From the NCBI GenBank assembly GCA_035504095.1, contig DATJSN010000099.1, positions 13,282 through 77,281 of the forward strand: DNA of 64,000 bases, written 5' to 3'. A program made the position numbers and the translations under genes. The notes beneath the pieces are model-generated. The model was given only the letters and a program-made list of their open reading frames with translations. It searched no databases and was not told the origin of the DNA. The stretch's first letter is position 1. Each line of letters opens with the position of its first letter. Positions 19,801 through 26,782 of this stretch are shown piece by piece. The stretch is from DATJSN01 sp035504095 (GTDB lineage Bacteria; Planctomycetota; Phycisphaerae; WQYP01).

Positions 19801-20907
19801 AATAGTCCCCGAACCGCTGATAACATAATTGCCGGCACTGTTATTCACCATTACTGAGTCGGGGGTAACCGTGGTATTCAGAGTTACGTTATAATAAGGC
19901 GTTCCGGTATCATCAAAAGTAACCGCATCGCCATTAACGTAATAAGCTTGCCCGCCGGAGTTGTACCAGTTGTAATTACTTTGCACATCCCAAGTCATAT
20001 GATCGCCGGAGGTATCGGCGGCGCTACCTGCCCAATAAATTACTGCCGGACCTGCCGGCACAACGAAAAACTGACTATTTGTCGAACCGAAATTAAACGT
20101 ATTGGTTGCTAAATTTCCCGTTCCAACCGGCAAACCAGCAAGAAACTGATTGGAGATGTACTTATCATCACCACCGGTAATGTCCGCCAATACATCGATA
20201 GATCCGGACGGATTTCCCAGTTGAGCCAATGGGATAGCAAGTTCAAAGCCAGTTGTGACAGATTCATCATTGGCCGGACTGGCTGCTGCGCCGGTGGCCA
20301 CCCCCATTGCAGTATCATTTGTATTATTAAATGCTTCGGTAATACCACTAACATTATTTGGGCCCTGGCTATTAGAAATCGAAAAGCTGCCAGTGCTGGC
20401 TTTATTAGTCACTAAATTATAGACGTCCGAATAAACCGTTCCTTCATAATCGTTAATGTCAATGACGTTTGTTGCGCCATCACCAAAATTTGGGCTAAAT
20501 TTTGAACCATTAGCATTATTCAGGTAGCCGGAATCAGCTGTCTCATTTAAAGTGAACTGACCCGCACCATTACCGGAAATAAATATGTCCATGTGATTGC
20601 CATTATCCTGCAAATCACCGGTAATCAAAAGATACAAATCGCCATTTTCAATCACACCATAGGCAGCATCAAGCTGCGAACCATTTGTTTCATCGGGCGG
20701 TGTGCCGCTAACTGTAGGACTACCAAAACCAGTGCCAATAGTTTGCAGCGACAATGCACTGCCAAAGTCGGAAGAATATGATCCATTGACGGTGATTGAA
20801 GCGGAACTGACACCGACTGATGAACCTATTGCAGCGGCGGCCATGGCGGCGGAGGCGATGATCGGTAATTTTTTACGCGCAATAACCCGTTTCACTCCCA
20901 AACGCAT
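13819..20907 (-). CDS. Giant beta-strand repeat PEP-CTERM surface protein
   Basis: A 2362-residue exported protein. Order: signal peptide (LPIIASAAMAAAAIGSSVG); an N-terminal domain (about residues 35-275) that also exists alone as the product of 21038-21922; four large units of about 460 residues, each opening with a YW-G...WD...NW...FDD block and continuing with PF12951-type beta-strand repeats (LTKEGTDSLTLS, NTYTGGTTIGNGT); a C-terminal region; dockerin-like repeats (GSVNAADLDDVVRGLG, TGVDAADLDDTVRGLG); and a PEP-CTERM tail (DVPEPGSLALLAVGAVGMM plus RRRKK). Such proteins form long surface beta-helices; adhesion or substrate binding is inferred. Start ATG 20907 has AAGGGGG seven bases upstream and replaces the longer frame to 20976. 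A LacI-type operator promoter precedes it. Confidence 0.87.
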   Translation of the reverse strand: MRLGVKRVIARKKLPIIASAAMAAAAIGSSVGVSSASITVNGSYSSDFGSALSLQTIGTGFGSPTVSGTPPDETNGSQLDAAYGVIENGDLYLLITGDLQDNGNHMDIFISGNGAGQFTLNETADSGYLNNANGSKFSPNFGDGATNVIDINDYEGTVYSDVYNLVTNKASTGSFSISNSQGPNNVSGITEAFNNTNDTAMGVATGAAASPANDESVTTGFELAIPLAQLGNPSGSIDVLADITGGDDKYISNQFLAGLPVGTGNLATNTFNFGSTNSQFFVVPAGPAVIYWAGSAADTSGDHMTWDVQSNYNWYNSGGQAYYVNGDAVTFDDTGTPYYNVTLNTTVTPDSVMVNNSAGNYVISGSGTIGGSASLTKEGTDSLTLSTTNTYTGGTTIGNGTFIIGNSSAIPTGSSVSFGDGSHAGTLDLGGIGATVGSLSTATGGSGTIINNGSQAAALVFAGGTGSSTFTGTIVNGGSQTGLTVTSGTLNLQGALSYSGATTLSGGTLIITGGTNPETLNGNFNAGTGNLTIGGYTDVSFNLTLNGTLNYTGTTQINSYGTLTLGSSVSSMASSLIDVFGTFSPNASTFTIGGGSTAQTLEGGLVYLDPHAGSVGEVIVGGGSGTLDIGANGTLNVTNPGPALAAMTVEGNVALTTVGTGGSTLELQVDPDLTGTNDELDVSGGITLGGILDVTAYNADRFTSGDSYTLISDPSDGITGSFATVDLPVLGAGQQWITTETSSAYEISIFSPTIYWNNYSGNGLWDINTSQNWNDVTDSINPIVYNDGDLVIFDDAHNNGNYNVTLNTTVMPGGVTVNNSAGNYVISGTGTIGGFTGLVKEGSASLTLSTANTYTGGTQIQNGTLIVGNASAIPVGGAVTFSDADEDSAYLDLGGIGATVGSLAMVKGSAGYITNNGTQAAALTFAGGTTSSTFGGTIQDGSSQTSLTVNSGTLLLNGTLSYSGTTTLNGGILQIGGPHNYQLNGAFAGGTAGSLIVGDGTNSTDLTLNGAINSAGTIKVDSYATLNLGSNTSSIASSSIAVYGNLNLEDTSGFMLGGSAPQTLTGGHTTGDPGGAGNTATITSASTLTIGPDGTLEPFNAVGEATLTIDGNLSFGTSGGTLMVRINPDTTGTNDEVVMGAGDVATIDGGTLDLVPTDGDTFKTGSSYTLISDATGTGFSTSNLSTLPIPTSSEWVTTINSSGYVISLEALALYWTGAQSPNNAWDINNTVNWETPSDTPSVYMDGYGVTFDDAHNTSGNYNVNLNTTVQPYSVTVNNSAGNYVISGTGSIGGSATLLKEGTDNLTLSTANTYTGTTTVGNGTLIVGNSSAIPTGGTVTFGDSNNDSGTLDLNGIGATVGGLSVVGTGAQTITNNGTQAAALTFDGGSSTFTGAIHDGNSQTSLKVTGGTLNLQGALSYSGATTLTGGTLVITGGTNPETLNGNFNAGAGNLDVGGYTNVPFNLTLNGALNYTGNTQINDYGTLALGTSVSSMASATISVFGTFSPNASTFTIGGGATLQTLTGGLSHYLPDAGSVGEVIVGGGAGTLAIGANGTLNVTDPGPALSTITVEGNVALTTVGTGGSTLEFQADADLSNDNDELILSGSGEMTLAGILDVTGFNADPFVQGDTYTLIDAPGGINGAFATIDLPALPVGLTWHKSINSDEYIITVGGGESTPATLYWTGSLSPAWDTSSTNWYDSTDSLANATYADTDNVNFDDTANGSPVNTYTVTLNTTVMPGSVSVNNSAGNYIISGTGSIAGSTSLVKEGSDSLTLSTANSFTGGTTIGNGTLIVGNSSAIPSGSSVTFGDGTNNGTLDLGGIGATVGALAVTAGSNGTVTNNGTQSATLTFAGGTNAASTFSGTIQNGTSQTVLTVNSGSLTLSSANTYSGNTTINGGTLALGASGSIANSSLITVQSNGAFNVSAVSGGFVLGGSNAQELNGNGNVIGNITVGAQGNLSPGDAIGPLTVTGNVNLDGTFSAQVDPDNNESPPNDQLVTSNSGTVSLGGTLTVTPSNSDPLTNGESYTLISATGGITGGAFSTVNLPTLNSGLTWDTTLMNTVTPQSNYTISVVNTVPTGFTSGTRFYTAALAQNQSYNGFYIQRLAGAGSRQTNVQFLGGSVSSPTGTTLSVQFQNAPAGNAQYPLLSDMAVIDGTGSDTYVLQMSYSVAPQSGSALSPVLAAYNPHTTTADGQSLITNTFVSAVLLNTSGTPVEYNGAYAGQDVVGDYGINTSNDTVWAVLNYSDDDFVVLERADGDWLGTGSVNAADLDDVVRGLGGSTLDPNGNAVWSKFAFDGSTGVDAADLDDTVRGLGAQEAAGEAAGVGGGLTFSSPSDVPEPGSLALLAVGAVGMMIRRRKK
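14680..20046 (-). repeat. Four tandem about 1.39-kb intragenic units (A-B-A'-C)
   Basis: Units begin near 20046, 18650, 17270 and 15868 (minus strand), giving spacings of about 1.38-1.40 kb. Each starts with the YW...WD...FDD block and the NTTV-P-SV-VNNSAGNYVISG segment. Units 1 and 3 share a long second half (NPETLNGNFNAG..., NASTFTIGGG, GSVGEVIVGGG), while units 2 and 4 have different second halves, and unit 4 resembles the single unit of the 9013-12516 protein. Boundaries are read by eye. Confidence 0.7.
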
Positions 20908-20976
20908 AACAGAACCCCCTTTAAAGATTTGTTTAGGACCCTCAGACACAACTAAGACACTCAGCCAATTAAACAT

Positions 20977-21004
20977 AGTTTAACCGGTTTACCAGTTTTG
21001 TCCA
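20977..21004 (-). promoter_or_regulatory. Promoter with LacI-type operator for the giant repeat protein
   Basis: On the minus strand TGGACA (20999-21004), 16 bases, then TAAACT (20977-20982). GTTTAACCGGTTTACC (20978-20993) is identical to the site at 13592. Leader about 63 bases to the ATG at 20907. Confidence 0.8.
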
Positions 21005-21037
21005 GTCTTTTTTAAAAATTTTTAATATTGCTCCTTT

Positions 21038-21922
21038 TCAAGGTTTGGAAGTTGGACTTGGTACTGGGATAGTAAAGAACATTCCTGGCGTAGAACTAAA
21101 ATTAAATTTCGCTACAGCGATATTTGATGATCCTACAGGCAAACCTGCCAAAAATTGATTTGAAAGATAATTGTCTTGAGTACTGTTTATGTCGGCTAAT
21201 ACTTCAATGGAACCGGTCGGATTGCCTAGCGCTGACAAAGGGATGGCCACTTCGAATCCGGTTTGCACAGCATTCACATAAGATTGATTAGCGGCTGCAC
21301 CGCTGGTACCCATTTGGGATACATTTGAGTTGTTTAAAGCCTCGGCAAGAGAACCAACTGTATTTGGTTTGTGGCTATAAACCGAAAAGGCTCCAAGATA
21401 ACTATTAGTATTGGCTATCAGATCGTAATCGTTGGTGTAAACAGTTCCCTGGTACTCATTGACATCCAAAACATAAGTGGCGCCATGACCGAAATTAGGA
21501 CTGAACTGCGAGCCGTTCATCGCACCAAGCACCTGGCTATTATCCACGGATAAAGTACTTTGGCCAGTTCGACCGTCGGCAATAAAAATATTCAAATGAT
21601 TGCCATTATTTTCAAAATTGCCTGTAAAAAGAAGATATAAATTACCATTTTCGATCACGCCATAAGCTGCATCCAATTCCGAACCATTGGCATCTTTTCC
21701 TGCTGGATTTGTGTTTGCTGCGGAATAAGAGCTATTGCCGAAACCGGTGTTGATCGTTTGTGAAGCTAAAGCACCACCGAAGTCTGAAGAATAAGTTCCA
21801 TCGACGGTAATAGCCGCCGAACTAATTGTTGCTGACGAACTTATCGCGCCGGCAGTGAAGGCCATGAACGTTGCTGATGTTAAATATCGACGAACAACAA
21901 TCTTTGTGACCGCCATGCACAT
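21038..21922 (-). CDS. Exported single-domain relative of the giant protein N-terminus
   Basis: A 294-residue protein with a signal peptide (YLTSATFMAFTAGAISSSA). Its body aligns along its whole length with residues about 35-275 of the 2362-residue protein downstream: both contain ITV-G-YSSDFG, ELDAAYGVIENG-LYLL-TG, a PNFG-GAT motif, the EYQGTVY/DYEGTVY block and a shared SNQFLAGLPVG. It ends VPSPTSKP with no PEP-CTERM tail, repeats or dockerin, so it would be released or bound through a partner. I do not recognise a named family; a carbohydrate-binding role is only inferred from locus context. Start ATG 21922 has AAGGGG eight bases upstream and is chosen over 21961. It has its own operator promoter. 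Confidence 0.78.
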   Translation of the reverse strand: MCMAVTKIVVRRYLTSATFMAFTAGAISSSATISSAAITVDGTYSSDFGGALASQTINTGFGNSSYSAANTNPAGKDANGSELDAAYGVIENGNLYLLFTGNFENNGNHLNIFIADGRTGQSTLSVDNSQVLGAMNGSQFSPNFGHGATYVLDVNEYQGTVYTNDYDLIANTNSYLGAFSVYSHKPNTVGSLAEALNNSNVSQMGTSGAAANQSYVNAVQTGFEVAIPLSALGNPTGSIEVLADINSTQDNYLSNQFLAGLPVGSSNIAVAKFNFSSTPGMFFTIPVPSPTSKP

Positions 21923-21990
21923 AGCAAATGCCCCTTTATAGAGTTTCTTAAAGACTCCCATAGAAAACGTTAACGAAACCGACCGAAATC

Positions 21991-22018
21991 AGTCTAAACG
22001 GTTTACTAAATTCGTCCA
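21991..22018 (-). promoter_or_regulatory. Promoter with LacI-type operator for the single-domain protein
   Basis: On the minus strand TGGACG (22013-22018), 16 bases, then TAGACT (21991-21996). The operator GTCTAAACGGTTTACT (21992-22007) is a weaker variant of the sites at 13592 and 20978. Leader about 62 bases. Confidence 0.7.
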
Positions 22019-22163
22019 GGCAATTAATCGTTGAATAAAAAAATCGATAGGAAGTTTCCGATTTATCATCTTTTAATTTAGTATATTCATTGGCTTCTTA
22101 ATACTTTTACTACTTCATAATTTAATATTCTTTATAATGAATATTATTCCTTGATCTTTATTC

Positions 22164-22197
22164 TTGACTTTGTTTACCAATATATTAAACTGTTTAA
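22164..22197 (+). promoter_or_regulatory. Promoter of the LacI-family regulator with possible autoregulatory sites
   Basis: TTGACT (22164-22169), 16 bases, then TAAACT (22186-22191), the same spacing as three of the four divergent or downstream promoters. TTAAACTGTTTAA (22185-22197) is palindromic around its central T and overlaps the -10 box; GTTTA and TAAAC (22172-22176, 22186-22190) form a second, wider inverted repeat. The half-site resembles the regulon operator but the spacing differs, so autoregulation is suggested, not shown. Confidence 0.6.
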
Positions 22198-22250
22198 CTA
22201 GAGGCTGATTCTTGTAGCATTCAGCGTCGAATATTTTTGGATTTTGGCCC

Positions 22251-23393
22251 ATGCCTATTAAAAACAAGAACAACGGCGAGACTGATTTATCCACTAAAAG
22301 TGAGATTATTCCCTCATCAAACCAGATTGTTGTAGGTTTCGATCAATCTTCAACAGCGGTAAAACCAGCAGAAAAAGTAAGTATCCGCGAGGTCGCCAAA
22401 CAGGCCGGCGTATCTGTCGCCACGGTTTCCATGGTTCTCAACGACAACCCGCGAATCAGCCGGGCCACGCAACTTCGCGTTCAAAAGATGATCGAACGAA
22501 TGGGATACAGGCCCAATCGTCTGGCGCAAAGCCTTTCAAGCAAATACACACAAGTAATAGCAGTGATGTTGCCTCCGTTAAGACACGCCTTTGCCGACGC
22601 CTATTTTGGAGAACTTATCAGCGGCATCGCAGACCGGGCGGGAAAACTCGGCCACAAAATGCTTATTGAGCAGGCAAAGCCGCAATACATTCGTGAATCA
22701 AAACACATTGAATTATATGAACGGCGGTTTGTTGACGGAGTGCTCTGCCTGGGATTCAACGAAAAGCACACTTTTCTGTCCGATTTTGCTCATCGGGAAT
22801 ATCCAATGGTGCTGGTGGACAATCGTTTTGGAAATGATACGCTTGACTGCGTGCATTGCGATTACCGCCTTGGTTCACAGCAGGCGATGAACTGCCTGTT
22901 GCAACTTGGGCATCGCATCGTCGGTATGATTTACGCCGCTCCGGAAAGCCCAACTTCTCGAGACGTTATAGATGTTTATACTAGCAAACTTAAGGAAGTT
23001 GGAGTTATTCCTCAGGAGTCATGGAGAGTCGATGGTCTTTTTACAGATGAGGGTGGCGCTGCGGCGGCTGAACAACTGATTAAGACGCATCCTCAAATGA
23101 CGGCCATCTTATGTGGAAACGACAAAATGGCCCTGGGCGCCATACGTTATCTTATACAACACGGTTATCGTGTTCCCCAGGATATTTCTGTTGTTGGATT
23201 TGACGATATTCAACATCTGGCTTACGCCAATCCAAGCCTGACCACCGTTCACCTGCCGCTATATGAATTGGGAATTCTGGCCTGCGAACGGCTCATTGAA
23301 CGCATCCGAGGGAAGGTTGAACGGATACACGACATTCTTCCGACACACCTGGTTTTACGAGAATCGACCGGTATAGCCCGGCATCATCATTAA
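22251..23393 (+). CDS. LacI-family transcriptional regulator
   Basis: A 380-residue regulator. Residues 43-65 form the LacI helix-turn-helix (VSIREVAKQAGVSVATVSMV), followed by the hinge helix NRLAQSLSS and a periplasmic-binding-protein-like sensor domain (about 104-375) with the VVGFDDI motif near the end. The N-terminal 42 residues before the helix-turn-helix are an unusual, polar extension. It probably binds GTTTAACCGGTTAAAC-type sites at 5795, 13592, 20978 and 21992 and represses the surface glucan genes until a sugar effector appears (inference; the effector could be maltose or a maltodextrin given the two GH13 enzymes). The secreted GH13 gene follows after 56 bases and is likely cotranscribed. 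Confidence 0.9.
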   Translation: MPIKNKNNGETDLSTKSEIIPSSNQIVVGFDQSSTAVKPAEKVSIREVAKQAGVSVATVSMVLNDNPRISRATQLRVQKMIERMGYRPNRLAQSLSSKYTQVIAVMLPPLRHAFADAYFGELISGIADRAGKLGHKMLIEQAKPQYIRESKHIELYERRFVDGVLCLGFNEKHTFLSDFAHREYPMVLVDNRFGNDTLDCVHCDYRLGSQQAMNCLLQLGHRIVGMIYAAPESPTSRDVIDVYTSKLKEVGVIPQESWRVDGLFTDEGGAAAAEQLIKTHPQMTAILCGNDKMALGAIRYLIQHGYRVPQDISVVGFDDIQHLAYANPSLTTVHLPLYELGILACERLIERIRGKVERIHDILPTHLVLRESTGIARHHH

Positions 23394-23449
23394 TTTCTTA
23401 GAGGTTCTTATTATTCCTCGGTCATTATTTCATCAATCAGAGGGTTGGA

Positions 23450-26029
23450 ATGCAAAATCATTGCAGATTGTTCCTGCCAATATTGATCATCATCCTGGCG
23501 AGCATTGGAGAAATTCGTTCATCACTGTATGCTTCGTCCGGATTAAATAACAATTCTCCCGGCGTTGTCGCCACAATACAGAGTGTTCCATGGCAGATCC
23601 CGTTTACATTCACCTATGTCGCACATGAACAACCATGGCCGTCCAGCGTGGATATTGCAGGCGATTTTAACGATTGGTCCACAACTGCTAATCCCATGAT
23701 GTTAGGCGCTGATGGCATCTGGCGCGCGACGATTCCGCTTACCCCCGGCGAACAAGAATATAAGTTCGTACTTAACGGTTCAGATTGGATCACTGACCCA
23801 CGATCATCGCCGGCACAATTACATCCAAACGCATCGGGTACATTCAATTCCGTGATTGATATTCCTTCACCATGGCAAAAATTGCCTGAACCAGCGCCGG
23901 ATTTGATCAATCCCGCTGGGTTAGCTTTTGATCCAAACAATATGCTGTATTACGATCCGATTAATCCGCATCTGTTGCGCATAGCTTTATGGGCACAGGT
24001 AGATGGTTTGTCGTCCGCAAAATTGATTCTATTGGATTCCGATGGCAATAAACGCGGCTATAATCTGACTCCCGGCGCCGGAGAATATGGAAAAATTGTT
24101 TGGGGAGTGGTTGTTCAGGCAGGCCCCATTCCAATTCGTTACTACTTTGTTCTTAGTCATGGCGAACAAACGTTATATCTGGGGGGAGGAAATATTTATT
24201 CTATAGCAAGTTCCGCGGCGGCCAATGCTTACACCGGTGATATGAATTCGAACGTCGTAACGCCCGAATGGGCTCAACATGCGATATGGTATGAAATTTT
24301 CCCCGAAAGATTCAGAAACGGCGATCGATCGAATGATCCAGAGCCCCACCTTCCATGGACGAGTTCCTGGTATCAACCATATCTTCCGGCAGGTGAACAC
24401 GGTGATTTTTACAGCTATGTTTATCAAAGATTTTACGGCGGAGATATTCAGGGTATACAAGAAGAACTGCCCTACCTACGATTATTGGGCATTAACGCCA
24501 TCTATCTAACGCCAATATTTGATGCGCCCAGCATCCACAAATATGATCCCGCCGATTTCCGCCACGTCGATGATGGCTTCGGTGTCAAAAATTCCCTAGA
24601 TCAACTGCATGGTGAAAATGTTCTGGACCCCAACACGTGGCAATGGTCGGCATCTGATAAAGTGTTTCTCAATTTTCTGGCAGCGGCTCACGCACAGGGA
24701 TTCAAAGTCATCATCGATGTTCCGTGGGGCCATACCGGCCGCGATTTCGCTCCTTTTCAGGATGTGCTCAAAAACGGCAAAAATTCGCCTTTTGCCAGTT
24801 GGTTTCAGATCACAAGCTGGGGACCGCCGATTCACTATAACGGTTGGGACGGGCCTGATGGGGGTATGCCTATGATTGCCACGGATCCAGCGCTGGGTCT
24901 TGCCGCCGGTTACCGACAATATGTTTTTGCGGTTACACGCCGATGGATGGCGCCGGACGGCGATCCGGCACACGGCGTCGACGGTTGGCGCCTGGATACA
25001 GCGCCGGATGTTCCACATCCATTCTGGATCGCATGGCGAAAGCTGGTGAAAAGCATTAATCCCAATGCATTAATCATAGGGGAAATTTGGACGCCGGCAC
25101 AGGCCTGGCTCAATAACGGCGATCAGTTTGACGGCGTAATGAATTACCCTTTTGCCGTTGATGCAACGCAGTTTTTTGTTAATGCTTTCGGAAATGGCGG
25201 TCAAGGAATTGGTCCACAGCGGTTCGGTGCACAGTTAGAACAGTTGCTGGAATCTTATCCCTACCAGGTCGATCTGGTGCAACAGAATCTGATTGACAGT
25301 CACGACACCGACCGATTTGTATCACGCTTCATGAACCCTGATTTGAATTTCGGCGGTCAGGATCGTCTTCAGGACAATCCACATTACGACATTGCAAAGC
25401 CGCCGCCACTGGCCTATACCCGGCTGGGGCAGGTCGCGGCGTTACAGGCGACCTTTGTCGGTGCGCCCACGGTCTGGTATGGAGATGAAGTTGGAATGTG
25501 GGGCCCCAGCGATCCATCGGATCGTCAGCCCATGGTCTGGCAGGACCTGATGCCCTATGCCGACCCCGATGTGACCGTCAACTATTCTTTGCTTCACTAT
25601 TACCAACGAATTGGCGCCATACATCGACAGTTGCAACCACTACAAACCGGTTTTTATGGACAGTTTATTTCCGAAAACTCAAAGAACGTTTTTGCGTTTC
25701 ATCGAGATCTCGGAAACCAACACGTCTATGTCATCATTAACCGCGGCCCGCACACAGAAAGCGTCACCATACCTATTTTTGCATCAGATACCGGGCGGGA
25801 ACTTTTGAATTATCTTGACCCAAATCAATTAAATCTGGTTTATCCTGATCCCAGGGACCCGCAGGGACGACCCGTCCTGATTCCTGTGGACGGCTCAACG
25901 GGATATGCAACCGACTCAAACACGCTTTCACTGCAAATACCTCCGTGGAATACTTTTATTCTCGCGCAATATTCCGCCGGCCGTTTTGATGGAGACTTTA
26001 AAACTTATGACAACGCGAAACCCGATTAA
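23450..26029 (+). CDS. Secreted GH13 enzyme (neopullulanase/maltogenic amylase-like)
   Basis: An 859-residue exported enzyme. Order: signal peptide (LFLPILIIILASIGEI); a CBM48/E-set-like domain (VDIAGDFNDWS, EYKFVLNG, about 60-125); a second N-terminal beta domain like the CBM34 region of neopullulanases (about 160-260); a GH13 barrel; and a C-terminal beta domain. Catalytic regions are DVPWGHTGRDF (about 422), DGWRLDTAPDV with the nucleophile (about 511), IGEIW with the acid/base Glu (about 544) and IDSHDTDRF (about 615), all intact. It would cleave alpha-1,4 or alpha-1,6 glucans outside the cytoplasm. GAGGG precedes the ATG. It follows the LacI gene by 56 bases, and its stop overlaps the convergent sod stop by 4 bases. 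Confidence 0.9.
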   Translation: MQNHCRLFLPILIIILASIGEIRSSLYASSGLNNNSPGVVATIQSVPWQIPFTFTYVAHEQPWPSSVDIAGDFNDWSTTANPMMLGADGIWRATIPLTPGEQEYKFVLNGSDWITDPRSSPAQLHPNASGTFNSVIDIPSPWQKLPEPAPDLINPAGLAFDPNNMLYYDPINPHLLRIALWAQVDGLSSAKLILLDSDGNKRGYNLTPGAGEYGKIVWGVVVQAGPIPIRYYFVLSHGEQTLYLGGGNIYSIASSAAANAYTGDMNSNVVTPEWAQHAIWYEIFPERFRNGDRSNDPEPHLPWTSSWYQPYLPAGEHGDFYSYVYQRFYGGDIQGIQEELPYLRLLGINAIYLTPIFDAPSIHKYDPADFRHVDDGFGVKNSLDQLHGENVLDPNTWQWSASDKVFLNFLAAAHAQGFKVIIDVPWGHTGRDFAPFQDVLKNGKNSPFASWFQITSWGPPIHYNGWDGPDGGMPMIATDPALGLAAGYRQYVFAVTRRWMAPDGDPAHGVDGWRLDTAPDVPHPFWIAWRKLVKSINPNALIIGEIWTPAQAWLNNGDQFDGVMNYPFAVDATQFFVNAFGNGGQGIGPQRFGAQLEQLLESYPYQVDLVQQNLIDSHDTDRFVSRFMNPDLNFGGQDRLQDNPHYDIAKPPPLAYTRLGQVAALQATFVGAPTVWYGDEVGMWGPSDPSDRQPMVWQDLMPYADPDVTVNYSLLHYYQRIGAIHRQLQPLQTGFYGQFISENSKNVFAFHRDLGNQHVYVIINRGPHTESVTIPIFASDTGRELLNYLDPNQLNLVYPDPRDPQGRPVLIPVDGSTGYATDSNTLSLQIPPWNTFILAQYSAGRFDGDFKTYDNAKPD

Positions 26030-26661
26030 AGAGCGTTCTTATATAGCTCAGCAATCTTTGTCCAGTTGACAACATCCCACCAGGCGGTCATGTAATCGGG
26101 ACGCCGATTCTGGTATTTCAGATAATATGCATGTTCCCAAACGTCCAAACCCATAACCGGTTTACCGGATAATCCGGCGACGGCATCGCCCATGAGTGGA
26201 TTATCCTGATTAGCTGTCGAACCAATAAGCAATTTCCCAGACTTAAGCACCAGCCAGGCCCAGCCGGAGCCAAACCGTTTGGCGCCGGCTTCCATAAATC
26301 GCGTTTTAAAATCGGCAAACGAACCAAAATTGACATTGATGGCTGCGGCGAGTTCTCCGGTGGGCTCTCCACCGCCACCTTTGCCCTTAGGAGCCATAAT
26401 TTGCCAGAACATGCTGTGATTCACATGTCCCCCGCCGTTGTTGCGCACAGCGGTGCGTATATCTTCCTGCACAGAGGCAAGATCACTGATTAGCGCCTCG
26501 GCACTTTTCGATTCCAACTGCACTTTGCCGGCAATCGCGTTATTGAGATTGGTCACATAAGTACCGTGATGCTTTCCATGATGAATCTGCATCGTTTGGG
26601 TGTCAATCACCGGCTCAAGTGCGCTAAAATCATAAGGAAGATTGGGAAGCGTAAAAGCCAT
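26026..26661 (-). CDS. sodA: Superoxide dismutase (Fe/Mn family, Mn-type signature)
   Basis: A 211-residue Fe/Mn superoxide dismutase that converts superoxide to oxygen and hydrogen peroxide. Metal ligands are visible: His-27 (IHHGKHH), His-82 (GGHVNHSMFW), Asp-173 and His-177 (GLDVWEHAYY). The GGGH stretch before the second ligand and Gln-152 in NQDNPL are features usual in Mn-type enzymes, so sodA is more likely than sodB, though metal use cannot be fixed from sequence. There is no signal peptide. AAGGAG lies eight bases before the ATG. It is monocistronic and converges with the amylase gene with a 4-base overlap of stops. Confidence 0.93.
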   Translation of the reverse strand: MAFTLPNLPYDFSALEPVIDTQTMQIHHGKHHGTYVTNLNNAIAGKVQLESKSAEALISDLASVQEDIRTAVRNNGGGHVNHSMFWQIMAPKGKGGGGEPTGELAAAINVNFGSFADFKTRFMEAGAKRFGSGWAWLVLKSGKLLIGSTANQDNPLMGDAVAGLSGKPVMGLDVWEHAYYLKYQNRRPDYMTAWWDVVNWTKIAELYKNAL

Positions 26662-26782
26662 AGTCTACTCTCCTTAAATGAATAAATGATAAAACGGCCC
26701 TACAAATGCCCTGGCTCAGAGCAGCCGAAACACCAACTAACTATAGGTTCACTGAAAACATTGTCAAAGACGTTTGTTCTCA

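Noticed and set aside
15242..19828. Series of plus-strand ORFs (such as 15242-15655, 18110-18439 and 19490-19828) with similar sequence
   Set aside because: They are antisense images of the protein repeats in the giant gene; their similarity reflects those repeats.
14680..20046. Possible CRISPR array
   Set aside because: The repeats are long, imperfect and coding, without fixed short repeats and unique spacers; no cas genes are present.
9013..20907. True autotransporters (type V secretion)
   Set aside because: Beta-strand repeats of the autotransporter-associated type occur, but there is no C-terminal beta-barrel; the C-termini are dockerin-like plus PEP-CTERM.
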